The notes under the pieces were generated by a model, which saw only the letters and a program-made list of their open reading frames with translations, searched no databases and had not been told where the DNA came from. The position numbers and the translations under genes are program-made. From Sycobia sp. Sy_11 (Eukaryota; Arthropoda; Insecta; Hymenoptera; Epichrysomallidae), in NCBI GenBank assembly GCA_018907035.1, contig JACCIC010000228.1, forward strand, positions 62,001 to 126,000: a stretch of 64,000 nucleotides of DNA, written 5' to 3'. Positions 23,801 through 36,787 of the stretch are shown piece after piece. Every line of letters begins with the position of its first letter. Position 1 is the first letter of the stretch.

Positions 23801-25020
23801 CGCGCTGTGCGCCAAAGTCAGCACTGCATGGTGCGGTAAATACCATGCCTTCGGGTTATTAAGTTCAGACTTTGGCACACGTTCCATATGACCTAGCTCC
23901 TCGTAAGCTGCCATAAAATTGCGATACGCTAGAGCCACTTCCGGATCACGTGAAAAACGCCGATACATAGATGACAGAGAGCCTAACGCGATTCGTCGCA
24001 TTTCATTTGCACAAGCGGGTGGCTCTTTCTTAAAAGGAAGACGCACTGTGAATCGCCCATTTGAACTGCGCGCGCACGTGTCACGGAAAATTTTCTCACA
24101 AGCTTCGTCCTCTGGCCTTAATTTAGGCGCGATATCCGGAAATTCATTTAAGTCCCAAAATCGTTCTAATGACGCGTTCAATTCATCATTAGAAATATTA
24201 TGCAATGCTTGCACCGATAAGCACCGAGTACGAGCCGCCCGCCCTGAAGAATTTATTTGAACCGAGCCGGATATTATCCATCCCAGTGCGGTGTCCTGTG
24301 CTACGAGTCCCGACATCGCCGTTGTACGTAAGCCCGGTCGCAAAAGTTGTGCATAAACATCAGCTCCTAGAATAATGTCTACACTGTCGCGCACGTAGAA
24401 TTGAGGATTGGCGAGCGACAATTCTGAAAATTCTTTCAAATTCAGTTTCACATCGCTACGCGACGGTAAATATGATGTTACTCGCGGTAAAATTAGAGCT
24501 CGCGTATTCAATTCAAATCCACTGTTTATGGTCGATCGCAACGTAAACGAAGTGACGAATTTCGCGTTTCCAGAATTCGTAGCGCCCACGCCTGACAACG
24601 CAACATTCGTTCGCCTTTTCGATAATCCCACCAATTGTGCGATTGATTCAGAAACAAATGTTGCCTCTGAGCCTTGATCGAGCAGAGCTCGCGCACGTGT
24701 TTCGATTCCGCTCGGTCCCCGCACAATCACTTGGGCTGTTGCCAAGATAACAGAAAAATTGTTTTTTGAAACATTTGCTGTGTGCGTGGTGACCGTTGAC
24801 GTACTCGAATTTACATCGGCGACTGTTTTTAAGTCCTCGGATAAATTTCTTTCGCGCCCGGCTTGCTCTCGTTTTGAGTCGAAGTGCAGCAGTGAGTGGT
24901 GTTTCTCACGGCACGTGAAACACCGACCTAGAGATTTGCACTCCTGAAAACGATGCCGCCCGAAACAATTAAAACATAAATTTAATCGCCTTATTTCTGC
25001 ACGACGTTCATAAGTATTTT
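20872..25020 (-). pseudogene. pol: BEL/Pao pol: protease, RT, RNase H, integrase
   Basis: Reads on the minus strand. Gag-type zinc knuckles CFNCFGRHRFQEC and CFTCREKHH come first (about 24900-24985). The aspartic protease follows (LLDQGSEATF, with D-Q-G for the usual D-T/S-G, near 24680), then a Pao-type RT (RVVFDASRK near 23790, AYVDD near 23420), RNase H (GFSDAS near 22905), and integrase with an H-H-C-C finger (near 21880-21990) and a DDE core (VDYAGP, YSDNATNF, FGGLWEA). Lesions: a one-base shift near 23525, TAG at 23212-23214 and TAG at 21139-21141. The final segment (20872-21054) is the conserved BEL C-terminus with DRYPPGKWPLGRV. Other key residues look intact. Confidence 0.9.
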
Positions 25021-26145
25021 TTCTTTTAATTTAGGACATTTAGCCAAAATGTGCATGCCCGAGCACAATGTGCATTTCGTATTAGATTTGTAATTCTGAC
25101 GAGCATGATGAATGATACGCGAGCCGCGACTTGATCTACTATTAGAGGACAGCTTCTTATCATCGGAATCTCTTGCCGCCATCATACTGAGAGTTTGTGA
25201 TCGTTTTTCGAGGAATTTAATAAATTCGGTAAACTTTGGGAAACGATCTACTATACTCGACTGCACCGTTGTCGCGGGTGAATCACGCCTTTCATCCGCT
25301 ATAATAGATTGATCGCGAGAACTGAGCTCCGATTCCCACTTTTCTTTTGATACCGTATCCAAACGCGAAGCTAGCACGTATATTAGCCAAACATCCCAAT
25401 GTTCAATTGGCATTTTCATAGTCGATAACGCGCGTACGATACGTTGAGCTTCATCAGCTAGAGAACGCAACTCTTGGGCTGATTCTCCCTTTAAATGCGG
25501 TAAATTTGATAGCGCATGCAGATGTTTATTGACTATCAACCTGGGATTAAAAAACCGCGCCGATAATGCCTGCCAGGTTGCCGCATAGTTCGCGTCCGTC
25601 GTTGCTACGTCCTTTACCAAATCGGCAGCCGGACCGGTCAAACAGAGCTTTAAATAGCTAAATTTCGTCGCATCGCTCGCGATTTTGGAGTGCACTAGCG
25701 TATTAAATAAATCCGAAAAGCTCTCCCAGTCCTCATACTTTCCAGAGAACTTTGGAAGATCGAGTTTCGGCAGGTTCGGCTTAACTAGTCCTGCTCCAGA
25801 CAAATTTGCAGTTCCCGACGGAACGGTGGTAAGGGGATTATATGTCTCGAGTTGGTCAACCTTATCCGTGAGCGCGTCAAGCAATTTCTGATATGTAGAA
25901 CGAGTTAAATTAAATATATTATTAGCAATGTAGGGTTCACTTTCGATGTCATTTCGAACAATAATCTCCGCGTGGGTTTCACGAATTTCGAACCAAATCT
26001 CTTTTAATGCTTCAATTCGTGTGAAAAGGTTATTTTTACTAAGCGGACGGACAGTACCTTCATTTAACTCCGCTTGCATATTTTCGATTTCCGATTTACG
26101 GGCGTTTTGTAAAGCTATGAGCTTTTTTAACTGTGTAGGCGCCAT
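24991..26145 (-). pseudogene. gag: BEL/Pao gag
   Basis: About 384 codons from the ATG at 26143-26145 (MAPTQLKKL); the longer frame upstream begins with GTG and is not needed. An N-terminal coiled-coil region precedes LPKLDLPKFSGKYEDWESF, typical of BEL/Pao Gag, then a capsid-like helical region. The end carries a BEL-type knuckle CTLCSGMHILAKC (C-x2-C-x3-H-x4-C). The frame ends at TAA (24991) just after an A6 run (GAAAAAATA). The sequence that should follow (ERRAEIRRLNLCFNC) continues in another frame, so a one-base change in that run, or a programmed shift, separates gag from pol. Confidence 0.85.
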
Positions 26146-26474
26146 CGCGGTTAAGGAGATGATATAGTTACGGCTAAAACAGGGCTTTCTCACAGCAATA
26201 TTTGTTTTTCTTTTCTTTTACGGATATTTCACAATTACAACGAAATTATTATATCGATACAAGCTTAATACAATTCAATAAAATGTAGAGCAATAAAATA
26301 TAAAAACACACGCATACATGCACATACACAATATATATATATACCTCTATATAACTACACGTAAACATATAAATATATTAACTTATAATTGTCCAACAGT
26401 CGAATTTAACAATATATTAATCGCGCAGTATATAAGCCTCAATGAATCAATAAAAATTAAACCTGCCTACTCAT
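26146..26474 (-). other. BEL/Pao leader
   Basis: AT-rich untranslated leader between primer-binding site and gag start; (TA)n near 26330. No other feature seen. Confidence 0.6.
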
Positions 26475-26492
26475 TCCTCACCCGGGGCACCA
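26475..26492 (-). promoter_or_regulatory. BEL/Pao primer-binding site
   Basis: Immediately after the 5' LTR (minus strand) the sequence is TGGTGCCCCGGGTGAGGA, starting TGG as required to pair with a tRNA 3' CCA. I could not name the tRNA with certainty. Confidence 0.65.
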
Positions 26493-27586
26493 TGTTTTTT
26501 ATCTGTGCTAAAAAATGGTGAATTCTAGGAGCTGGGAAATGAGTAAATAGGGATAAGAAAAATTAAACAATATTTACGCGGTAATAAATAATTTACTTGA
26601 TTTGGCGTAAAAACCCCTTCGGGATAAGGGGAAAAGCCGAATCAAGCATACAATTACTATTTATTAAAGAAATATATATATATATATATATGAGATTACT
26701 ACACGGACGAAAATTAATATAAATCAATACATATTTACATTGACGTACAAACCTAATTTTAAGATCGAAACGCGATTAACACACAGACAAATTTTACATT
26801 CACACCCTTCGCGCAGTTTACGTACTTGTCGTCGGCCTCTTTACCGACGGTGACACACCTGCCGTGGTCTTAAAACCAGCTCGATGATTAGATGGGAAGC
26901 GGTACGCCAGAAAAAAACGCGCCAAGGTGCTCCGACGTCTCGGACACGGGTACAGCCCTCGCCCCGTGTGCGTCCGGACAATTCCGCGGCCGGCGGGTTG
27001 TCGCAATGGCGTCCCCTCAGAGCGCGTAGGCACTCAACCAGACAGCCTCTAATGTGTCTGGTCCGCTTGTCATTCTAGATATACACATATAAAGCGCGAT
27101 AACACACACAAACTGATATTTCCACAAGGAAAATTAAATTAATACACAAACTGGCTTACGCGCCGTAGCTAACAGCGACTCGAGCGAGCAGTAAACACAC
27201 AAAAAAGGCAACACGCGTGATTCACAGACAGGAAAGTCGGCGGATGGCAAATCGCACAGAACAGCGAGATGTAAGCGCTCGGAATGCTCTGTTGAAACTG
27301 AAACTACGCAGAAATAAACGAAAACTGTAAGAGCCTCTAGCTTTACGTTATTACTCCCCTTCCCTACGGAGCGGCTCATCAGGCTTCGTGTGTGCCGCCC
27401 CCGCAAAGGGTCATCCGTCGGCCGCGTGACGGGCTAGCGCTCAGGTATAGGACCAAGAACACATGGGTCGACCATGTCGGCTCGGGACTTTCCCTGCATT
27501 ATAAATTGACAGCTGCACTACAAATTGACGGTTATAAAGATACGGCATTTCGTTTTTTCCTCGCCTGTGCGCATACCATGCGAACA
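26493..27586 (-). repeat. 5' LTR of the BEL/Pao element
   Basis: 1094 bp, partner of 19427-20520. Adjacent to the CCGGG target duplication on its outer side and to the primer-binding site on its inner side. Confidence 0.95.
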
Positions 27587-29631
27587 CCGGGTAAGACAAA
27601 TTACGTTGCCGACGCTTTCTCCCGGAATCCTCCCGAGTCAAAAGAAACCAATGAAACGGAAGAATTTTGCGTAAATACAACCAAGAAGAGAAGCCGAGAA
27701 GATACAGCCTCGACTTCTTCATCAGAAATTTTCACGCCCTCAACCTACAACGGAACTAATCGCCGCAAGACGCCAAGAATTTCGGACAGTCCCGAAAAAT
27801 CCGACGATTTCATTGCAAGCGACTGCCAAGCAGCCGATAAAGATGCGCCACAGAACACAGAGCAAGAAGACGAGCGACGGACACCTTCTCCGCCTCCTGC
27901 AGTCCTCGGACTATCGAATGCTTCCTTTCCTCTCTCCGACTACCAAAAAATGGCATGCTCATCCCCTCCTCTGGGAGATTCTCCTATCCAAAGCCTTAAC
28001 GATCCACCCACGCAAATTCATTCCCACTTCCAAAGCACCATCACCGACCCAAACATCTCGTACTCGTTCGAACCGTCAATGGAGGTTTTTTATCCTCCCG
28101 GGGTAGAGTATGAAATTAATAGACCGGAAAACCAGGAAAGAAACCGCGTCGCGCCCAACATCATAGAGTCACGCGATCTGTTCCTAATGAACAATGACAA
28201 TGTCGCATACTTTGTCACGAAAAGAAACGAACCGGTTTGCTCAGGTGCGAATGCGCTCCTCGTAGAGAATCTGTTGGTTCCTATTACAGACGTCATGCTA
28301 GGCCGGGTTAAACGGACCCAAAATGAGAAAACTAAAAATAAGGCATTCATGGCCATGATCGTAAAAGAAAACATGCAAATACGCACAGACATTGAAATAT
28401 TAACCGAATGCATAGAATCACTACGGAATGTTTGCGAGACCCTGAACTTGAGGTCATTTAGAATATCAAAGACCGTGGACATGGACGATATAGCTTGGGA
28501 AATCAGTAGTGAAACTCTTGAAAAGATACTTTCATGATAGTACGACTAAAATAATTATTTGCAAAAACCTAATCGCAATTCCAGACGAACAGTCACGCCC
28601 AGCTATAATAGTCGATACCCACGAGTCCCCGATCAATGGCCACAAAGGTGTCACTAAAACCTATAACCGTATCCGTCAAAATAATACTGGCCAAAAATGA
28701 AAGAACAAATTCAGGAAGTAATCAGTAATTGCAAAACGTTTCAGTTGAATAAGTTGGTAAGGCGTAAGGTCAGACAACCGATGGTACTAACAGATACTCC
28801 GGGGTCGAGTTTTGATAAATTATCTATGGACATAGTCGGACCACTGGAGACGACGCGGAACGATAATATATATATCCTGACGATGCAGGACCTTTTGACA
28901 AAATTCTCCATTTTGGTCCCGTTATTAATTCCTCGGACATAGCCGAGATGTTTCTAAAACGTTGTGTGTACGTCCACGGCTCTCCAAAGGTCGTTCTAAC
29001 GGATCAGGGATCCAATTTTACAAGCGCATTCATGAAAAACGTAGCGAAGCTTTGCCGAATCAAAACCTGTACAACCACTGCTTTTCACCCGCAATCGAAC
29101 GGCTCAATTGAACGTATGCACCATTCTTTAAAGGAATATTTAAAAATGTACATTAAGAAAATTAATGAGTGGGACGATTGGGTGGAATGCGCTGCGTTCT
29201 CCTGTAACACTAGTGTACACGAGGGTACGCGGCTTACGCCCTATGAGTGCATTTACGGTAAGATAGCTAGAGCACCTTCGACCAACGCGGGTATAGAGGA
29301 AGGGAATGACGCCACGTACGTCGAATACGTCGGTAAGTTGCGAGAAAGAATTCGCGATATTCAAACCCTAGCACAAGAGCATCTGAAAAACGCGAAACAA
29401 CGGTCGAAGGACTATTACAACACGCGATTAAATCCGTGCTAATTCAATGTCGGAGATTGCGTAATGCTAATTTTAGAACCTCGTAAAACTAAATTTGTAC
29501 CCGAGTACACCGGCCCCCATAAAATTTTGGAAATTCTGGAAAACAATAACGTTAAGATTTCATACAAAAATTCATCCCGAGTAGTCCATAGTAACAAACT
29601 AACAAAAACACGCTTAAAGGATGTGGAATGA
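27587..29631 (+). pseudogene. pol: Element C pol, part 2: linker, extra domain, integrase
   Basis: Resumes the RNase H tail after the BEL insertion (PGKTNYVADAFSRNPP). A long Ser/Pro/Glu-rich linker with a basic KKRSRED patch follows (to about 28150), then the extra domain (about 28180-28580: NVAYFVTKRNEPVCSGAN, FMAMIVKEN, KIIICKN). A frameshift lies near 28520. The integrase finger keeps its histidines (THESPINGHKGV), but its last Cys is Phe (NCKTF) and the frame breaks near 28690. The core has MDIVGP, VLTDQGSNFTS and NGSIERMHH, with a shift near 28935. A TAA at 29440-29442 precedes the GPY/F module (YTGPHKILEI). Not functional. Confidence 0.85.
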
Positions 29632-29684
29632 AGCTTGCAAATATGTAAAATTAACAACGTATTTTGTATAACTTATACTTTATT

Positions 29685-29698
29685 AATTTTCCTCTAGG
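29685..29698 (+). promoter_or_regulatory. Candidate splice acceptor for env
   Basis: AATTTTCCTCTAG|G, a strong pyrimidine tract and AG 50 bases before the env ATG. Env of insect errantivirus-type elements is made from spliced mRNA, so the position fits. A second possible AG lies near 29738. Confidence 0.45.
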
Positions 29699-29746
29699 AC
29701 TTGTCATTCATTGTATATAAAAACATTTTGTACACAGAATCACGCA

Positions 29747-31794
29747 ATGGGTGCTCTGAAAGTGCAGACGCTCACTGTACCTCTATTTATCTTATACATT
29801 AGCGGAACCGGGGCAATGTCCGCATACGACTGCAGAACATCGAGACCCAACGTCCCGACGATCTCGTTGAATGAAGTCGGCACGTGCGACGTCGAATCAA
29901 TCGACTCCGCAGTTGAAGAAATATACATAGAACTTTTACAGGAGACGAAATACTCCGACACAATGGTGAAGTTATGCAAGGTAAAAGCGGAACAGGACAT
30001 TATATACTGTGGTATGCACACGCACAATAGCCGCGTTAAGGACGGCAGCGAGACTTTTCTGATATCAGTAAATCGTGAAATGTGCGACGAACTCATACAT
30101 TTCGGACAATTTAAATAGTGAAACGCGTTGATCACGGATCTTAAGCCGAACATTACGAACCGTAGAACAGTGACCGCCGCGGGCATACTCAAAGACGGCG
30201 GCTCATGCGTGGGCGCAGTGTATGTAAACGGTAGAAACGAGTATAAAGATGTTTTTGTGACCGCGAAACTTGAAGTGCGTATATCGGAGGTAACAGTGCC
30301 TTTTAGAGACGAAAAAACGAAATAATTTTACCTTCGGGAACCCGATGTAAATACAGACTCGAAATGTATGGACTCGAACGAGGCGCAGGCCTATTGGGTT
30401 TTAAATCAAAAACAACAGTGCAACTTTGACAGATACGCCGTCCTATATGAGGGAGTAGGAGTCAAGGTCAGCGACCGCTCTCACAGGACACCGCCGGTCT
30501 ACTTCGGAAACTCATCAGAGGGAATACGATTCGGACTCGCTACAAGTGGCGACGTCTATTTCTGCGGATTCCAATTAAAGGAGACGAGTAGCCAAAATTA
30601 TTTATACGGGAAAACACCGAGAGAAGAATCTTTTCCACAAGAAAAGAGCTCAAACCACAAAATATCCTAATAAACGATTATTTTAACACGAAAATTTCTT
30701 ACCTGTCCAGACACATTAAAACACAATTTAAAACTCTCTATAAAGATATTCTGACCCACAGATGCAATCTCGAACGACAGACAATATTAAACTCAATGCA
30801 CCTGGCAACCACGAACCCAGATGTATTCGCTATGCTCATCATGAAGGGCAGAGGATATACAGCTTACAGAGTAGTAGAAGTAGCACATCTGATCGATAAT
30901 AAGGAAGTACAATGCACAAGCAGACAAGTCGATGGTTGTTTCTACGATCTCCCAGCGACTTGCAACAACGAGTCAGTCTTCATAAAGCCAAACACGCACG
31001 TCATATCAACGTACGGCCGAAGGAAGGATTGCAGCGATGTCTTGCCGACGTTGTTCGAAGTAAATGGCAAATGGCGCCAATTTATGCCACGAGCAGCAAG
31101 GGCACTCCCACCTCAAACACTGCACCCCATGACCAGACCAACATGGAGGTACGAAGATATCAACGATATCTCGAATGGCGGAATATACACAAAGGAAGAG
31201 CTTGTTGAATTCCCTGAACACCTAATTTTTCCGTCGAACAAACCGGCCATTCTGGAAGACATCGCATGGAAAATACAGGGAGGAGACACATATCAGAGCC
31301 AGGCGAACTACAAAAATTTGATAAATATGAGAGAACTGGAAGAAATGACGGAAACGAAATTGAATAAACTATGGAAGGACTTCCTACAATTTGGCAACGT
31401 GTCAGCAGGTATCCTAATGATATTGATAATTTTCCAAATTTTAGCATCGGTCGTAAACATGGCCATTCACGGCTATGCGTTATACGGCATATATGGACTC
31501 AGCAGGAAGCTACTGGGAGCAATCTTTAGGTCCATCACAAACCTGTTGCTATACGCGAGCAAGCCAACGCCCACACCTGCAGACGTCGAAGCACCGACGA
31601 ACCACGAGGAACAACCGAGGCCACTCAGCATAACGCCCATTTGCAGGCCCCGACCGGACAGATCTGCATGGTCTTCAAGGACAATGCCAACAAAGCCGCG
31701 CCGATCATTTCACGACTTACGAGAAGAACTACAATTACGAGCAGCGGATCATCAGCGAGAAGAAGCAGGCGCATTGCCCCGTGCTTCCAATTAA
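29747..31794 (+). pseudogene. env: env-like glycoprotein gene of element C, decayed
   Basis: Follows pol and precedes the polypurine tract, the usual env position. An N-terminal hydrophobic signal peptide (about 25 residues, ending near GTGAMSAYDC) leads into a cysteine-containing ectodomain. A hydrophobic membrane span is encoded at about 31390-31470 (ILMILIIFQILASVV), followed by a basic, proline-rich cytoplasmic tail of about 100 residues. Stops at 30116, 30119 and 30323 and a frameshift between 30670 and 30700 disable it. The cysteine spacing and the C-terminal half (GYTAYRVVEV, CFYDLP, GGIYT) remind me of glycoproteins of chuvirus-like negative-strand viruses rather than of the baculovirus-F-like env of gypsy; that assignment is from memory of the pattern and tentative. 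Confidence 0.65.
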
Positions 31795-31803
31795 GGGTGG
31801 GGA
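31793..31803 (+). promoter_or_regulatory. Polypurine tract of element C
   Basis: AAGGGTGGGGA directly before the LTR start TGTAACATCC; plus-strand primer. It overlaps the last bases of the env stop codon. Confidence 0.75.
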
Positions 31804-33306
31804 TGTAACATCCGGCCCTCTCCGATATGTTTATTATAACACTCGCAATCGATGTATTTAAAACCTGTATCATGATGTTTGTAACCAATATATTCTTGCA
31901 TGTACAAGTTAGGATTATAAGTTATTATTGTATTATATTATATATTATGGTAATTCACCTACAGACAGAACACTTACCGATTCGCACCTACAGACAAACT
32001 AATTACCGATTCGACGACTCATGATAATGCACCTACAGACAAACTACTTACCGATCTGACAATCGACATAGGATAATACACCCACCGACAGATACAATAC
32101 TTTACCGACAACCTACGAGTGGAAACATACCAATGAATGATTTACCTCACCGACACTCTACGCACGGTAACCGACCTACTGTACGCCAATTACCACAAGA
32201 CGACAACCTACCTATAGATGAATAAAATATTCTTGACTTACCTTCTAGATGTACGAATCTCTAACAACAATTGTCTAAAATTTATAAAAACACGAAAGAA
32301 CATTTGTAAAAGCAATGTAGAAATGCACACTGAATAAATTGTAAAAGGGCGGATCTCCTCAACGCGCCCTGACACAAATAACCTACGAGAAACGAAGATT
32401 ATTCATAGATAAATGTATTTGCAGTAAGCGACGTACGCAGTAAAACTTTCTCCGACAATGTTCGTACACATAAATAAATAATTATCGTATCGTCGCTAAC
32501 TTTTACGTCCACAGACGCCTCGAAAAATCGTTAGAATTAAGCGAAACTTCGCGTATAGATAAACTATAGCTCTCGCAACGATTACGCCTAATGAACTTTA
32601 TTTGTAATAATTAATTATAAGCCGTAAAACCGAATTGAGTATATAACTTTTATGTTCACGAACGACTTCATAAAATTATAAGTCCAAGTTACATTGCGAA
32701 GTATAACTATATATACACGGTGTTAAGAAAATCTCCGGTAGCACAGCCAGACGCTGACTAGGCTGTCGGGTAAGACAACTTTTTCCACCGACGAACTGCT
32801 CTTAGCACTTAGCAACAGGGTTTACGCCGAGTTTTTAGCCAATCATAATTTTGTACGTGGCCGCAGCGGCGGCACGAGGGAACTTCTTTCTCACCCTTTT
32901 ATAAACCGGCACGAGCACACGCCAGACAGTTCCAAGGCAGCCACGAGACTTTAAGCACGTACCTTACGAGAGAATAAATAAATAAATAAATACATAATCG
33001 GACTTAACGTATTTTTATATTTTACTTTCAAGTCGACTTCGAGATACTAAGTACGTATCGTGCATATATACGAGTTTAAATACAACTATCGAGTAGTAAG
33101 TCGTAACGAGTCTTGACGCGTTTATAAGGATATTTAAAATCAATTAAAAGGTTTCGTTAGTTACCTTCTCGCGACTTCAAATCGTTGCAACACAGTTCAG
33201 CCACGGAATCGGAACTCTCACCCTATAATTAGGAGTGACGCGAGAAAACCAAAATTTGTATTTATAACTTCGTTTCAAGTTTAATTCGGCTATCGTCCAG
33301 CGACTT
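31804..33306 (+). repeat. 3' LTR of element C
   Basis: Begins TGTAACATCC. The same start recurs at 40855 and 45453. A TATAAA at 32900, an insect-type start near CAGTT (32927) and AATAAA at 32973 mark a plausible U3/R region. The motif CACCTACAGACAAACTA and variants recur every 50-60 bases (31960-32110). The right end is not defined by a second full copy; the match to element B starts by 33307, so the LTR ends somewhere between about 33180 and 33306. Confidence 0.75.
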
Positions 33307-34440
33307 CGACGCTCGTTTCGGCACGATCCACGGAGGGCAAGAATAAGGTGATGTGGATGGCTCGACAATACCGTCGTTGATTAAATTGTCCACCTGACGC
33401 TTTATATCGTCGCCCAGCGCTTGTGGATAACGGTAATTACGCGCGTTTACCGGAACGGAATCGGTCGTTTCGATTGTATGCTCGGTCGTTGCGGTTACAG
33501 GTAATTTCTCGTCCGGGAGATGAAATACGTCCGCGTATGGCATCAATACGTTGAGCAAACTTCTTGTCGTTTACTTGTATTAACCCTCTAACGCACGCTA
33601 TCCTACTCGTATCGCACGCGGCTATAGTTGCGCAAACTAACGAATGGTCCGGTTGAGTTCGCGATTCGTCCCGCTCGTCGGTGCATCGGACACGCGTCCC
33701 CCCGTTTTGAAAAAAACGTTAAATCTGGAATGTCGACCAGAATGCCAAAAACGTTGGTAATTTCTACCGGTACGCGTACACGTCCCTCAATTGTTTTCGC
33801 GTGATTTCCACCAACGAAAATACCCAGCCCCACCCGTTTCCGTACGACCTTTCCGGCACATTTCTCGGCCACGGGTGCTTCGATCCAGCACGTCTCGCGC
33901 GGACCACATTTGGCCACGCCTCGGCTTGCTTCTAAAGCGCGCTTCCCAAAGGTGATTTTCCGATCGCGAAAGTCAATTATCACTCTCGCCTGATCCAGAA
34001 ATCTCGCGCCTAACAAAACCAGCGTTGGTATGGGGAAATCGTTTTCGACCACGAGAAACTCGATGTACGTGTCCGGTTTCTGCAGATGTATCTCGCACAC
34101 ACCGATAACTGGCACGGGTCCGCCGCCTATACGCCCTTACGCACGTTTGTTTTGCGTCGCGGATTATGACGCGTTTTTCTAGCACGCACTGTTTTACTAC
34201 ATTTGGTTGGACCCCGGTGTCAACCATCGCTGTCGTTTCGCCTGTTAAAATATCGGGCGACGCTATTGTTATCATCGGCAAATCGTTGACGATGCCGATG
34301 CTGCAAAAATGCACTAACGACGGGTTTGCGCGACGTTCGTCGGAGGGCCGTCTCTCCTCCGGGCGCGCTTTGCGCGTTTCCGGACTCCCTTGCCTCGCGG
34401 TTTTTTCGCGTGAAACAATTTTCACGTTCATGTCCGAACT
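33307..34440 (-). pseudogene. pol: Element B pol fragment: protease and start of RT
   Basis: A-family protease (DTGVQPNVV near 34215) and the segment up to the beginning of RT (SPYSCPPWIVPKRAS), cut off at 33307 by the C LTR. A small indel after CVRA (near 34130) shifts the frame and another lies near 33710. At the place of the A1 TAG (5548) this copy reads AAG, supporting the view that the A1 stop is a mutation. Confidence 0.8.
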
Positions 34441-35766
34441 TGCCACAATAGGTGCAAATTAACTGTGGTCCATCCGGACGCGGTGAGCGTGCGCGCGTAT
34501 TCTGCACAGGTTGGGGTTCTCCGCGAGAGTGATTGCGCGTATCTTCGCGATTCACTTTCGGCGCGTTTCTCCACTCCATGCGCGGATTCCCATTATACCT
34601 TTCGCGGAGTGTCGTTTGAGGCACGGATACAACAACCGGATCGCGATTCCTACGATTGCTCGCCGTTTCCCCGCATTTGCCAGAAAGCAGTCTCCAGTTA
34701 TACCGCTCGTTTTTCCGCTGAAAATCGTTTGATACCTGTATGTCAATCCTGTGCAGGTCCTCTATGTTACGGGGACAATCGCGAATTCGGTTCGATAGAT
34801 GTTCCGGCAAACCGTCCATAAAATTAGCGATCACGTCGTTTTCGATTTCTTCGGTCTTGACGCGGCTTAATTGAGTCACTCTACGCGTTATTTTTGTAAG
34901 TCGAATAATGCGCTGTGTAGTTTCGCGACGCGGTACACATAATCGGTTATGGGCTCGTTTGCGCCCATTCGGATCTCGCCTAGCTGTTGCCTAACATGAT
35001 GATACGTAAGATTCGTACCGAAGACCTCGATTAACCTGCGAACAAGACCTTCGATGGTTTCGTACTCCAATCTTCCTAACATTGCAGGCGTTGCTTTTGT
35101 CAACTTAAGCCTGAGGCGACGGTTCACCTCAAGCTATAAACTTTCGGGGACTTGGTCCTGGATTTGCGGAATCGGAGCGACAAATTCCAGAAGGTTGGTC
35201 TCGTCGAAATACGGAACCTTTGCGATGCATTCCCGCAACAATTCTTTCGACATTCCGTAGTCGACCGTCGACATTTCGTATCGCGGTCCGCGGGTTTCGA
35301 AACCCCTATGTGCACGCGATGATTCATTCCCATACCCGTCACATTCGCGCTCCCTGGCGTACTCAGGTTGTCTCCAGCGCGGTCCGAATCGCATGCTTCT
35401 ACGCGCGTTGTCGTATTGCGCGTCACGTCGCGGCGTTTCGTCGCGGCTACGGATCGTCGGGAGATGACGATATTCGGACATCGTCGTCGCCTCGCTCACG
35501 CTATCCGCATTGCACGAATCACACGACCGGTATTCGGAACCTCGTGAACGCGGGTGCTGGGACTGGAAAGCGTCCCAACGAGCTTCCACACGTTCCAAGC
35601 GCGCGACGAGGTCATCGATCACGGCGTCCCGATCGTTCTTCACGGCCCTATGTTGCGTGAGTTCCACCTCATGCACCCTCAGGCGAGTTTCGCGCTCAGC
35701 CAAGCGGTCTTCGTGCTCGCGTAATTCCCACATCTTAATTTCAAATTCGGCCGGCATGTATGCCAT
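34314..35766 (-). pseudogene. gag: Element B gag
   Basis: A-family Gag starting at the ATG at 35764-35766 (MAYMPAEFE). The N-terminal coiled-coil region is open through the position where A1 has a TGA. Lesions: TAG near 35135, a frameshift near 34885 after HSALFDLQK, and a two-base insertion near 34365 just after the zinc knuckle (CTYCGKFGHERENC). Confidence 0.85.
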
Positions 35767-36014
35767 ACTCTAATGCAATTCCTTTACCTATGATTCGATC
35801 TAAAAGGGAGGACTTTGAGGACGTTAGCCTCAAAGGGGGGCCTGGCTTCTATTTTGAAGAAGAAAGAAGAGAAAAAATATCTTTTATAGGTTTTACAAAC
35901 AAAAAAAAGAAGAACTTTTGAACCTACAAAGATAAGAGAGAGTTTACCTTATTTATACTATAAATAATTATACTCTTTAGCTAATTTGCCTATGAGAAGT
36001 GCAGCAGGATGGCA
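35767..36014 (-). other. Element B leader with candidate splice acceptor
   Basis: Equivalent of A1 3016-3289. On the minus strand a pyrimidine tract ends TTTGTAG|G near 35924, matching the A1 acceptor although the bases between it and the LTR differ. Confidence 0.45.
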
Positions 36015-36741
36015 GAGACGTTAGCTCTTGCGGTGAAGGAGGGGGCTCGGAGGCACTAGCTCCAAGGGGCCTACGCAATTTGTCTTATAATGACCCCGGG
36101 GAAACTCGGACACACTAGGTCCGACGGTCCTACCTCACGCGCGCGAGAGTAGAATACATAGACATATAGTATGGTAAATATATAATATATATAAGTATTA
36201 TAATAGTAATAATATACAATAAAATACAATAAACACAATATATAATAGTATAAAATATATAATATAATATATAATATGCAAGTATATAATAGTGGATATA
36301 AACAAGTAACAAATAACGTTGATTATCTATGGAGAAGAGTACAAAAAAAAAACTGGGAGGAGATGACAACAAAGTAAAAAAAAATATTAACTAAAATTCT
36401 AATCTAAATGTTATTGTTTATTTTAATTTAAAAGTCTAATATTTTAATTTCAATTCTAACTTCAATTTTTAATATGAATACAAAATCAGCAATTTTGTTG
36501 AATAAATTGAATACAGAATCAACAAAATTGTTTTCCTCAAAATTTTAAACTTTAAATCTTAATTAAAATTAGAATCTTATAACCATACGCAGAATTTGAA
36601 ATTTTAAATATCCACAATTATAAAATGCAAATATCGAAATACGATGGAAAAATATAATATGAACGAATATAAATAAATACATAAATATAATATAGCAAAT
36701 AAGTATATAGTAAACCTAAATATAATATATAAATAGATATA

Positions 36742-36787
<46 letters not shown>

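Larger units (their letters stand above)
19427..27586 (-). mobile_element. BEL/Pao LTR retrotransposon (element F) inserted in element C
   Basis: 8160 bp, flanked by a 5-bp target duplication CCGGG (19422-19426 and 27587-27591) that lies in a conserved APGKTN codon stretch of C pol. Both LTRs are 1094 bp, start TG and end CA, and differ at about 11 positions by eye (around 1%). Gag and Pol are on the minus strand. Four lesions break the coding region. Confidence 0.95.
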
